Source of the DNA: Apostichopus japonicus
Taxonomy: Eukaryota > Echinodermata > Holothuroidea > Aspidochirotida > Stichopodidae
Length of the DNA stretch: 64,000 bases
Assembly (NCBI RefSeq): GCF_037975245.1
Contig: NC_092561.1
Coordinates: 6,188,001 to 6,252,000 of the forward strand
Direction of reading: 5' to 3'
The notes under the pieces are model-generated. The model searched no databases. It saw only the letters and a list, made by a program, of their open reading frames with translations, and was not told where the DNA came from. This document shows positions 35,871-48,315 of the stretch, one piece after another (the stretch's first letter is position 1; each line of letters begins with the position of its first letter). A program made the position numbers and the translations under genes.

Positions 35871-37685
35871 TGTGCAAGAGATTGTGTAAAAGCAAGAGCC
35901 ATCAGAATATCAATGAAATTGAACTTCAATATCATTTCATTTTACAGGTAAATTATGATTTCATGTATTCGTGGTCAACGATAGTACATATACAAAACAA
36001 ACAGTCAGGTAGAAATGTTGTAACCAGAATGTAGTGTGATTAATTTTCTTTCTCTTCCTATTGCCTGATTGTTTTTTTAATTTCCTGTTCGATTTACTGC
36101 AGCCATGACCTAGTTACTTGTAGCCGAATTAAAAACGACAACGAATAATGGAAGATATTCAAAAATGAAAAAGAAAATGTAAAAAGAAGGCGCAGGGATA
36201 TTTCGTATATATGGAACTATATGTGGTATGAAAAAAAGTTAGGACAATTTTTAGAAAATTTTAGAGTACATTTTCCTATCTTGAAAGCAGCGTAACACAA
36301 ATGCTTTTCTTGAAGAACACAGAGTTACAGATATGGAGATCAATATTTTCTTAACATGCTCATTATAATGTAAAAAATCCATTGCCACATATAACATTAA
36401 AATGTGTAGTGTTGTCTCATCATGCAGTAGAAAATAAAGAAATTGCATTCTTGGTCTAATTATTTTCTAGCATTTTTTAAATACTTTTTTTGCTTGTGTG
36501 GTATATTTGTTTACACTGTGTTATACAGTAAGCGTACGGTGCGCCTAGCGTGCGGGCCACATACGTCTAGACAAATACCAATTTAATTCGACGTATGTCT
36601 TTTGCCAAGTTTCTTCCAATTAGAACCCTATAATCTGAATGAGCCATTTAGAACACGAGAAAGGGTTCTTTGTAATGAGGAATTCGTCACATATCGATTT
36701 CTCGTACATATGACGAGTTTGTCCGACCTTCGAGAGCATTAATTCGACATAATGTCGATTTCAGGACTTTTGGCTCGTTATGCGTGCCGTATAGGATTGG
36801 CGTACTACAGACAAGCCTATACAAAGGTGTTTTAGATCTCTTCCTTTCGCAATTAATTCATACATCCTTGCATATTTATTGATATATACTTTGTTTCCGC
36901 ATGTAATCAAAACAAATAAATGAAATGCAATAACATAATATATGACTCTTTTCTGCAGCTCGTTCTGCGTCCGGTGGTTGTTCACATCACGTATTAAGTC
37001 GATGTAAGATATCAGGCAATGTGAGTATTAGTTTTCATTGTATTCTCCCAGTGGCCCCCACCAGCCTACCCTCCCCCCCCCCATCTCCTCTCTCTCTATA
37101 CTCTCCCTGCCTCCTATAATACCCTTTGCTCCATCCCAATGTTTCTGTTTTCTCTGGACCTCACAGAACCTCAATTGAAAACCCTTGTAAAACAAGTACA
37201 ATAAGCATGTCATATCCCAGATCTGTGGATACAATCTCCCTGTGCTAAAATTCTTTGTATAGCCTACAATACCACATCGTTTATACAAATCAAACATTTC
37301 CATCGAATAAAGTGTTAATAATAATTATTAACACCATTTTCAAATTTAACTCAATCACCGCCCGACAAATAATATAATCACGATGAACGAAAAAGAAAAG
37401 AAAAAAAGAGAAAAATGAAAGATAAAAAGAAAGAGAGATTGAGACAAAATGATGAGCTAAGCGCACATACACTTAACAATACAGTTAAATTAATGTATAT
37501 GGTAAAGATGCGCGTGTATATGCCATGGGACGCATGCGCATCATTTTAAGTTGTTCTTATTCTATTTGCGTTACCTAGGATACCGATGATAGTCACTCAT
37601 AGGCAGTTATCTTTTGATTCGGATAAACTCGGCTTGATTTTTAAACTGTTTAACAGGAGGAAAAAGGAAAGACCTAAGTTTGAAA

Positions 37686-40600
37686 ATGGATGTTGTTTTT
37701 CCTGCGCTCGCCTTCATAGCAGCCATCTTCCCATTCACGGGTGAGTATATATATCTTTGCTCTTTGTTCGTAAATTTGTCTCTTTAACAGTAAATCAATA
37801 AAATGGTAATTCGTCCATAAAGTGTAAAATTCGCTTTTAGAACACATTATTCAATCTTGATAGATGAAAATTGATGTAACCGTATAGATTGTTGCCATCA
37901 TGACATTAAAAGCAGTTGTTGTAAATTTGAACAGTATTAGTCAAATTAAAAGATGACGTATAATTTCCAGGGTAGTGAAGCTGATCTAAGGGTGTGGTTC
38001 GAGGAGGGGGGGGGGGTCCCTCCGCATTATATTATCACGTTAACTTGTGCCTTATTATATGTCTAATTTAAAAAAAAAATAGTTGTGAGAGAGGAGGAGG
38101 TGGAGGGGGTGTGGTTGGGAATGGTGTGGAATTGCGTTTGCCTTTCTTCGTTCAAACGATGTGTGCCCGACGGGGAGGGGATGGGGTTTAGGATGAGGAC
38201 CGGGGTTTGGAGTATCACTCTATCAAATATACTTATTGGCTATTTCACTTTCTTGACTCAATCATTGTCTCCAAATGTTACATTTGACTATGATGACCGG
38301 ACAGGCGCGTAGCCAGGAATTTGCCAAGGGAGGGGCGAAACTGTAGATTCGGCATTGCAAACTATCTAAGCGTAGCGCCACCATAATTGGCGCGAAGCGT
38401 ACAAGAACATTTTGGCTGAATATGCCTCCCAGATCGTTGGAATGATGGCACTTCCCAGGCCTTGTAAGTTGCATCTAAGCATTTTCTCTTTGAAAATGCT
38501 AGCGATATCATAAAAACATATGCTTAAGGGGGGCGGCTTCCCCCTTCGCGCCCCCCTCCCCTTGGCTACGCGCCTATGACCGGAGTTCCGAGTGCTAGAT
38601 AGTTCAAATCATTTTCGGTAGCAAAATGTTCCTTCTATGCAGATCTATACAATAAAGTAACCAGAACATTATGACAGTATAGTATTATGGGAGGGGTGCT
38701 GAAAGAGTGACGGGCAGGGGGAGGGGTGGGGAAGATGACGGGAACCTAGTCCACATCAGATATATAGGGAAGACGCTTTTAGAAAGAACACCGTGTCTGT
38801 TTACTCCAACAGGCTGGAGTCAAATAATCATCAACGCGGTCTTGTTTGTTTGATTTATTCGCACTCAGATTGTTCAAGATACAAAAACAAAAAAAAATTA
38901 CAAAGATATAATAGACAAATTGGACGGAATTGAAAAGTACAAAAAGAGTAACAGGAGCTAAACCCATTAGGCTGACAGAATGTCGGCCCATTTCCAATGG
39001 GGCCCTATATCCATCCTCACCATGGCTACCCCAGTCTGAGATATTCTCTGTTCTGTTGTTGTTCTTTATATATTGACCTGTTTGATTTTTTACCATAGAG
39101 AGTGGTTCATACAAGCCGAATGCTGAACGAATGATTCGAGACCATATCTTACATGACCGGAATTATTCTTCACGTGAGAGACCAGTTCTCAATGCTAGTG
39201 ATACGCTAGAGGTGACCTTGTGTGTATTCCTAAATGCTATGCTGCACTTGGTAGGTTTATTTGCCAGTTATATCTCGTTAGATAGGCGTATGAGTAGCCT
39301 TACTTTCATTACGAACTAGATATGTTACGGAGGGCCAAACTTTCCATAAATTTCGAAAACTATAAAATAAGATGGCATTTGTTGTACCGGCATTTCGATA
39401 TCAGCTTGTTACAGTATGCTATTACTATGACGTGTTACATATATGAGCGTGTCATTCTTGGATATTGGCATGGTGAAGACACACACGAAAAACACTAACC
39501 GACAATGCAGGCTAAATCCCGCCTTAGAGTTTTGAACAATAAGGCGCCTCTATCGTCTGCAAACATTACATGCAGACTTACACGCCATTTGTTTCATAAA
39601 TACCGAAACACGTTTCAATATGTCAAAGGTGATTTAAAGGACTGGTTCAGTTGCCATACATGTTTATGTAATATGAAAGGGAACAATAAAAGAATCACAC
39701 TGGTGAAAAAACTGTTCAAATATCTTTTTCGGTTAAAGAGATATTCAAGTGTAAAGTTTTATCAGATTGTGTAGAAACTGCTGAAATCTGACTAGCTGTG
39801 ATGTCACATCCTCACATTCCTGAAAAGTCTTTGTTTTTTTCTAAATATTTTGTGAGATTTCATGACTTTCAACCAAAAGATATGTCAGGAGATCTCATAT
39901 TTGTCAAAGGAAGTATTTGAGATCAAACATCTTATATCTGAAGAATTATTGATTATATGATTTTCAAATGTGTTAAAAAATGTAAATACTTTTTAAAGAA
40001 ATATTCACACATGTTAAAGAAGTGAGGATGTGATATCACACCCTCACATTTAGTCTTTCTACACCAGTCATTTTTTTCTTCAAAGTGTCATATCTCCTTA
40101 ACAGAGAATGCTATCATGGTAGTTTCTTCACTGTTCTTTTTGTCTTTTTGTGTTCTTTCATACAAAATAGACATGTCAAACACCTGAACCAATTCTTTAA
40201 GAGTGTCCGAATTAGAATCAACATAGCCTACTGCAAGATGACTAATTTGCGCTTTCCCTAATTTTGATCTGTACATGTCCTTAGCCAAACTTAGGCCGGG
40301 TTGATTGAAAAAAATATGAAAATAGCGTTCCAAGACACGCCTTTTAACACTTAAATATCTCCTAAATGGAACTTTATTTTTCTTAGCTGTTTTGGGGGAG
40401 TTTGTTCTTTTTACAATGATCTCTGTCTTTTAGTCCAAACATGACGGATATATGGGTTTGTGTTCCTTATCTTAAATCGCGATATACCGTTAAGTGCATA
40501 TTTCCCATTTACGCTGTCTATCTGGGCATTATGAATGGAGGTTCTCGCGCAGAGAAATATTTGATTAGTAATCAAATCTATACAGTGACCAATTTTTGTT

Positions 40601-43600
40601 CTTTTTAATGCTGTCATCTTTTGCCACTTTTTCGTTTTGCAGAATCAAAAGGACCAGACCATCAAAACAGCTACGTGGGTAGCTTTTGTAAGTACTAGGA
40701 ATGTTAAAATTGAGAGGGCGCTGGTAACTTATTGTCACTCCTCAGATAAAATCTACTCTGAGATTCAACACACTTGTTTCATGAAAGATATGTATATAAA
40801 AAAAACTAAGGGGAAAAGGCAATAACTTGTTACGTTGGAACGATATTTGTTGTCAAATAGAAACCTTAATTGGAATCATTATGAAGGACAAAATTTGCAG
40901 GTTCTCTTCTTGCATGCATAGTTACCAGTGGAGTCAATTGTGTAGCTATGGTGATATGGAACGATTTGTACAGTTTTGCGAAAACTCGAACCTCAAAAGT
41001 ACCCGTTTTAATTTATTAATTTAATTTAGATAAAAACATGAAGCTCCTTTCTTGAGAAATTTGCAGCAAAGAAGTACATGCACTTTTCTTGAAGAATTAC
41101 AAAAAAAAAGTGTAAACATTAAGTTTCGTATTGTTGAAATAAATTTATAAAATTAAACTACTGGAATTTGTGGTACAGAGTGCATTTTCGTCAGGAAGTT
41201 TGGAGGTGATTTTGTGAAATGATGGTCCCACAAAACAATGTCACACTGCCCCTTTAAGATTGTGCATACCCCTCCCCCCCCCCCTCTTCCTGTATAGTAC
41301 ACATATCTCAAACTTGCTAGACGTGACACTTGACTGGCGTCAATGAATGGATACGAGGGACTGAATACAATGCTTTGCTTCCATCCAAACCAACAGAAAT
41401 GGACCGATCCTCGACTTACTTGGGACCCGAAAGATTTCGATGGTCAGGACTTAATTGTTCTTCACCATGATGAAGTTTGGTTACCTGTCGTTCACCTAGG
41501 AAATGGGTAAGAAGAAATAAGTTTAGAAAAGAAATTTAAGCGGTCACATTTTTGTTTTAAACAGAAAGATGAAGGTTTTGTTTTTGATCTGCATATACGG
41601 TCTTATGACTTTCTTCTCGGATACCGATTCCATTACTCCCACCCCACCCCACCCCCACCTCCCTTCCACCGTTTTCAACCTCTCACAAAAATTCAAAAGT
41701 AGTTATTTGCACAACCTTGCGTTTAGACATGGGGAGGATGCTCATTAGACCCCCCCCCCTCCCTACCTATATTGATAGTTTGCTTCAACAACCCTAAGGA
41801 CACACCCTCTCCTTTGAGAAATCCTGATCCACCCTGACATTTTAATATTTCTGTAATTCATTCCTTATCTTATGGTGTATCGTTTACGTTTTTGTTTCTT
41901 TTTGTCCTCAAAGGTTAGAAACAGTAACTGTTATTAATCCCAGTCATGGTCGGGTCGTACTTGCATCAACAGGTGAAATCTATCTCGGATCTGCTTTTAT
42001 CCAATCGTCGTACTGTCCAATAAGGTAAGACTTTCAGGGCATGCGCACTTTTTGATCTTGATTAAGTAGATTATTAAACAGTGGCAAACTCCCCCCCCCC
42101 CCTCCCCAAAAAATAAATAAATTAAAAAATTGCTGCTGACGGATTTCTTTAGTCCATGAAAGTAAAGAGGAGTAGGGGACGGGGGGGGGGAGGGGTTGGA
42201 AAACGGAAGAGGGAGACACAGAAGGTTGCAGGGATAAGATGAAAAAATAATTGTTTAGTAAAAACCAATAAACAATTAATCATGTATATTTTGCACAAGC
42301 TTGATAAGTTCCTTCAACAGTACAAAATATCGTTAACTTTTTGGGGGCGAGGTAGAGAAGGGTGGGGTGGGTGGGAGTTCGTCACCCGAAGAATTAAATT
42401 TTTTTAAATGCTACGGTGAGTCATTTCGACTATTTTATGGCTAAAGATTGACATTATTGGTGTCGCCAAAATATTTTGGAGTCTCTGAAAAAAAATCGTT
42501 GAAAAGCAAATGGGGAAATCTTGACTATAATTAATTCAAAAAGTAAAATAAAATATAACACCATTTTGAAATTAAACACTTATAATCATACAACAAAGTC
42601 TCAAATAGGCAGGTGGTAAACACCCCCCCCCCCCCGTAGACCCCTTTGTCAGATCATGACATCCTTTACTGGAGGGTCTCCAAGATGATGGAGGTGAAAA
42701 TTTGGGTCACCATGAAAGAGTTCGAAGACACCATTTTCACTTTGTGAATAAAACAACTAATAAATCCCCTATTAAGCGATGCTAAATGATCGTACCGCAT
42801 ACATCTCGTAGCTATATGGAAGGGGGTATGGAGAGGGTGGGATGGGATGGGCGGAGCTTGTCCAGTAAAGTTTAAACATTTAATTTCTTGGTCAGAATGG
42901 TGCCAATGTTACAACCCATCGCAATATGAAGTTTATATATAGTCTTCTGGACAGAACCCTCTCCACCCCTCTCCCGCTCTCTCCACCTCTCTTTATTTCT
43001 GTTTCTTTCATTCTTTCTTTCCCTATTTCCTTTTAATAGGATCAAGTACTTTCCTTTCGATAGCCAAGTTTGTCAGTTGAAGTTCAACTCGGGGAATATT
43101 CCAGCTGAAAAGCTGCTTCTTAAAGCCGGTGTGGCCATTATGAGTCCGGCTCTCTCTTCTTCAGAATGGCAAGTATTGGCGATGAACGGAACAGAACGGA
43201 TCTTCTACGAAGATGACGTCATAAGCAACAGACCCATGTTGCCATATTCTCAAGTCCGTTTCTGTCTATACTTGAAACGCCATCCAAGGCACTATATCCT
43301 ACTGTTAATTATTCCGTCCACCATTTTGAATTTGATGACCATAATGACATTCCTCTCTCCAGCCGATAGCGGAGAGAGAATGTCTTTAAGTGTCTCCATG
43401 ATTTTAGGATTAACCGTCTTTCACTTACTGGTAGCCGACATGCTCCCTGTAACAGAGGGACGCGACAACCCCATCCTGAGTAATTATTTAACTGGCAATT
43501 TTGTACTCTCTGTTCTGGCCATACCATGTTCACTCTATAGTGTTAATGTTATGTGCAGTTATGATAATAATGTTAAGACCAATCAAATCCTAGCTGGTAT

Positions 43601-44241
43601 CATGTACTTCATGCGGTTCTTTGGCATCTTGAAGAAACCTAAGAAAATGTCTGCAAAAGTGACCGTCGACGAATTTTTAAGACAGGATTCGTTACCATGT
43701 GATGACGTCATCAACGGACGACCAGACGAGCGAAAGGATATAACTGAAAACCGACAAGTGCATCGTGGGCTGTCGGATGGACAACTGCATATGCATAAAA
43801 AGGTACACATAGGTTGATTTCATAATTAGTAATATCTCATTGAATATAGTTTATAAACTCTCCAGACCGGCACAACTTGGCTCCTTTCTTCAGATAAAAT
43901 ATATTAACGCTAGATATAAGCGGGGTTTTTATTTTAGTCTGACGTATGATTTCAGTATGCGCATGTGTAGAAGAATCATTACATGGCTCAACATTTTGAA
44001 ATGTTTTACCTCTCACCAGTACTTTTATTCTTATCTCTTCATTTATTTTTCTTCCTCTCATTTTTCTTCTTCTTCTGTAAATTTTCTTCGACAGAATATA
44101 GATGAAGCTCGTTTGGTAGCCAACGCGTTGGATCGAATATTTTTCGTGATATTCCTTATGGCTATTATTGGTATGTTTGTCCTCATGGTGATCAAGTTCC
44201 GGTTTGCTGCAAATAGTCATATCACGGGAGGGTGCTATTGA
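37686..44241 (+). CDS. Nicotinic-type Cys-loop ligand-gated ion channel subunit (receptor B), seven exons
   Basis: Exons: 37686-37740 (ATG, signal peptide), 39099-39250, 40643-40687 (45-nt exon), 41397-41506, 41914-42024, 43040-43802, 44095-44241 (TGA). Sum 1383 nt, 460 aa; all splice sites GT-AG and phases agree with receptor A exon by exon. Landmarks: TATWVAF and KWTDPRLTWDP (loop D region); Cys155-Cys169 loop with KYFPFDSQVC; TM1 about 241-264; SGER with Glu270 at -1', Leu280 at 9', Asp291 at 20', predicting a cation channel; TM3 about 304-328; TM4 in the last exon (about 430-450). Loop C lacks vicinal cysteines (region NRPMLPYSQVRFC), loop B lacks the usual Trp after KF, and loop A reads VWLPVVHLGN, so acetylcholine binding of the classical kind is unlikely. 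TM2 15' is His286. Exons 4-7 are repeated downstream. Confidence 0.92.
38302..38576 (+). mobile_element. hAT-like MITE, family B copy 2, in receptor B intron 1
   Basis: Starts CAGGCGCGTAGCC, ends GGCTACGCGCCTA; flanked by exact TGACCGGA at 38294-38301 and 38577-38584. The terminal base has changed (CCTA for CCTG). It is homologous to 22685-22939 in opposite orientation but retains an extra segment near TAATTGGCGCGAAGCG. Confidence 0.88.
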
Positions 44242-47200
44242 AAACACATGAAGAGGATGATGCTATATCGACGGTATAATTAATGAGAGAAAACATAATA
44301 TAATCAAACGCACAAAGTGGTAATGAAATATAAATGTACTGTAGAAAAGGACACATGAAAAAATGTTAACACCTTTTTTTCCCTGTAGTCTGTCTACTCT
44401 TCACAATTCAATCAATGGAAGAATCTTTACCATGATGACGTCACCATTGCTGACATTACGTCATCCATTGCCAAAACCACTCATCATATATGGAAGTGTT
44501 ATATGTGGAACGCGAAAAGGGAAAACATTATACCGAGCTTTACCACGCGACGACTTCTTTACTTATGGTAGCATATATAGCCTGTGCAACTTCCCATTGA
44601 TTTACGTACTACGGGATATGTACGCACTGTGCACATGGTTAACCTGCTCTGACCTCCACAGTCATAAAATAACACCAATTAGATCAATTTGTGATTAGAA
44701 TGTTCTTCATATAATGTACTGTAAACATCCAGGTGACATTCACAAACCTAATCCCGTGGGGTATCTTAAAGCTGCTCAAGTGTCTCTTTTCGGTTCTTTG
44801 AGAATTATTACCGGTACCAACGTATACGCTACTGCATGTCCAGCTGATTTACAGTTGTCATGATATTTTGCCCTTTTCGACGTTCCAAACGGCTATGTAT
44901 TTGTATGATCATGAACGTCTAGTGTACTATTTAAGCTCTAAAAAAGCGGAAGACAAAAAAACAAAAAAAAAATAGAAGAAGGCAAAAAACACTGTAATTT
45001 TTGTTATTGTGTGCTGTAGAAATAATGTAGTGATATAAAGTAGGACGCATGTTATCACTTTATGTTTATCTCTGACAAGCAACAAATGTATACAAACTGG
45101 CAAGAAATCCAAAGAAAAATAAAAGTAAATGTTTATGAGTAAATTCTTTGTCTCTTTTCTTTATTCCTGTTTTTCCAAAGTTGCGACCTGTAGATATGTT
45201 TACAGGGCCGTAGCCAATACCTGAAAGTGTAACTTTGCCTGGCGTATGTAAGCATAGCATAGGCCTAAGTTAACCCTATATGTTACACACTAATGAATGT
45301 ATTAACTGTTAGTATAGCAGTTAGGCCCTAACTTTTAAGCCTAGTACGTATTTCTGACGGTGCCATAGAAATTGAACTATATAGGAAAAATGCTGACACA
45401 GTGTATCGCCGTGTGTTTAAGTAGTAAAGCCTTGAAAATAGTGAGGGCGCTTTGCGTTGTAAGGCAAAAAGCCAGATCATTTGTACGTCTTCATACATAC
45501 ATTGTACAATCGACTTTGAAACTGAATTCAATGTTACCCGTTTTTTTGTTGTTGAAAGAGTAGGTGCCTATAAGGCCTTGCCCTCAATTCACGGTAGTTT
45601 TTCCGAGTCAAATCCCAGCACGGTCATACAACTTCCTTCCGAATTTGCTGCTTACTTTTGCTACTCCTTCAGCTATAGTAGGCTTGATGCCCTTTGAAAA
45701 TCTGTCCTTTTCAAACTTCGGGCAAACTCTACACGAACATAGCTATTAAGCCATGAAAGGTGTGTACGCGAAAACCATAGCTAAACCTTACAAAAGTTCA
45801 ACTAATTCAAACTCAAACCCAATCACCATATCCCCCCTCCCACACCCCCACACACTTATCTACCCTACCCGACAACATTACGAGTCCCACTCATGGCTGG
45901 GTACCGCAGATGAAACAAGTTATTGAAATAAATAAAAACCAAATCAATCCATTTATTTTGCCACTATGTGTTTTATATATCATGTTTTGTTCTCACATAT
46001 CTCACAAGATATTCGAAGAATAATTAAGATCCCAGACAATATTTCTTGGACTTTTCCTGACCGCGATATTGGTCATGTTAATTTTGATGGTTCTCCATCC
46101 TAGACATCCCAGACCAGCATGTCAGCGGAGTGGATTGTGAGATATTTGAAAACAACAGGACGGTTGACTTCTCATGAGATTGTTGCCGGTTCTAAGATGG
46201 ATTTATACGGGTTCGGGTCGGAGGTAGGGAGAAGATGATACGCCGGACAGGGAGGAAGCGAAGTGCGTAAGAGGGACAGCCACCCCCTCCTCCGCCCCCC
46301 CCCCCCAAAAATATTAATAATAATAAAAGCAGAACCTCCAACCTTCCATTTTAGAACCTTTAAAGTTTATCCGGGCTGGTCTGACATTGCAAGGAAGGAG
46401 TCAAAATATGTCATCCATTTTCAAAGTTTTCAACAAACATTTTAACCAAGCAACTTACCTCAGCCATTCGATTGTGTAACTTTGTAAAGATCTTCGAATA
46501 ATTTGTACGGTTAGAGTTTTGACAACTTTTCAATCAATATTATCATTTTGAACATTTTTGGGGCCAAGGCTTATGATCGTTTGGAACTTATGCAGTTGAA
46601 CTGGACGAACCGGAATCCAATTTATGATAATTAGAAAGAGGATTTTCTTATGAATTTTTGTATATCTCCTCTGAATTACGACAGAGAGATATAAACAGTA
46701 GGAAGGCGATGGGCAGTACGATGAAAAAAAGGTACAGGCGTTCAGTAGGTAAAACTTTGCTTACTCAATTAAATCACTTAGCAATAATGAATCTCATTAA
46801 CAAAGTTTAAATATTGGTTTGTCTCTGAAAAGACATAATTTATTCTACACAGATCGAATCGTGTGAACATCTATTCAAGGGGATTAATTTCATAATGCCA
46901 TGCAAAATAGATAGCACCGTTTCTAGCTCTCTAATAAATTGATTTAATTCAAACACATTTCGACCAATCACAATAATCTTTCTCTTTTTAAAATTAATAC
47001 AGGCCATAACCAACTCTATCTCTTGGCTGCCATTACATGCGCAAAACAATAACCCTTAATCTGATTGATACCAATCACAAAATTTGGCTTTATTCTATTA
47101 AAAATGTATTTATGTCTTCCCTCATCTTTTTTATCATCTTTTATAGATAACCCACTCTTAGATAGTCACCAGTGGGTGCTCATTGCCTACTATATTACTA

Positions 47201-48309
47201 GACCACGTTTCTTCCTCACCACCAACCCCTCACCCACCTCCCCCCCCCCAATCCCCAACCATATAATTCAAAGGACTTGTATTGACAACATCAGAATGAT
47301 AAAAACCCAGTTTCTATTTAATAAAGTTGCTAATATTGTCAATACAAATGCTCTGAAGCATAACCTGAATGTACAATGTTTACTACTGGTGGTACTAGTA
47401 CTACATACACTGGCAAAATATTATTTTCCATTAATTGTGAAAACACTCTCATGATTTATATTGCTTATCCAACAAAACTGGCAGCATCCAAACCATTTTA
47501 GCTCTGAATTTCTTAACAAGATTTCCAACATGCTGCGCTACCATGGGTTTTGACATATATCATACTTGTGTCTAACTATTGAGACCACGGTACGTAGCCT
47601 ATCTCTCTTACCAAAAAATCTCAAATTTTAAACATTGAAAATTCTAACCTGAGAGCTGGCACGTACAAATGCTAACAAAATGTACCTTCAGGACTTAAGA
47701 TTGAAATGGAGTAAAAAATATAAACAAATCATATTTTCGCGATGGACAAAGATGAAAATCATTGATTATTCATTTTTTAAGATTCAATCGATAAAATACT
47801 TGCGACTGGTGTTAACTTTCGCCTAAGGCACAATTTGGCAGCAAAAAAACAAACAGAAAAGACTTCTGTATAGATCTCAAACTTACCCACTTAAAATCTT
47901 GTTACAGAAAAAAAAAAAAACAGAAATTGGGTTAAAGAAAGAGAGAAAAGAAGAGAGATGTTCATGTCAAAGAACATCACAACTTTGTTGTCAGATTTTG
48001 GTATTTTCAGTATCTTTTCCATTTGGTCTAATTTGCATTTATCGAGGTAAAGATGCAAAACGTACATTATTATTACAAAAAACACATTCACCCAAGAAAA
48101 GTTATAATTTCTTCAGTACTGTAGGGAACAAAACTAATTCTCAATTTGTTCTCTCCTTCTGCATTTTTGTCTCATTTGAAGGAGGCTGTGTTGAGAGCAT
48201 AAAGAATGCACAACAATAATGTTGAGTACAAGCACAGGTACTAAGTCATGCACTGGTGTGTACTTAAATACTTGAGTACAACAGCAGGAGTTTGTGTACA
48301 AGTAGAATG
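41215..48309 (+). repeat. 7.1-kb segmental tandem duplication, left copy
   Basis: From TGAAATGATGGTCCCAC in receptor B intron 3 to GTACAAGTAGAATG. It contains receptor B exons 4-7 and about 4 kb of 3' flank. The right copy (48316-55413) matches throughout, with an offset of 7101-7105 that changes only at homopolymers and small indels. Confidence 0.95.
44242..48309. other. 3' flank of receptor B inside the left duplication copy
   Basis: AT-rich DNA with no exon I can support. It ends in one unit of the minisatellite that is expanded at 55323-55860. A hAT-like terminus (CAGGGCCGTAGCC near 45204) has no partner. ORFs here recur in the right copy only because the sequence is duplicated. Confidence 0.5.
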
Positions 48310-48315
48310 AAATGA

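Larger units (their letters stand above)
31432..37685. other. Shared upstream region of head-to-head receptors A and B
   Basis: About 6.25 kb separates the two start codons. It contains a foldback element (33217-33784), a dispersed repeat (34812-35060), a SINE (35623-35870) and G-rich tracts (for example 34279-34310). No exon with family support was found. Promoters of both receptors must lie here unless there are distant 5' UTR exons. Confidence 0.5.

Noticed and set aside
43837-44247. Minus-strand 136-codon ORF (and its duplicate at 50940-51350)
   Set aside because: It covers the antisense of receptor B exon 7 and intron 6 and has no family support.
47065-47454. 129-codon ORF present in both 7.1-kb copies
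   Set aside because: Its conservation is due only to the very recent duplication; it has low-complexity content and no recognised domain.
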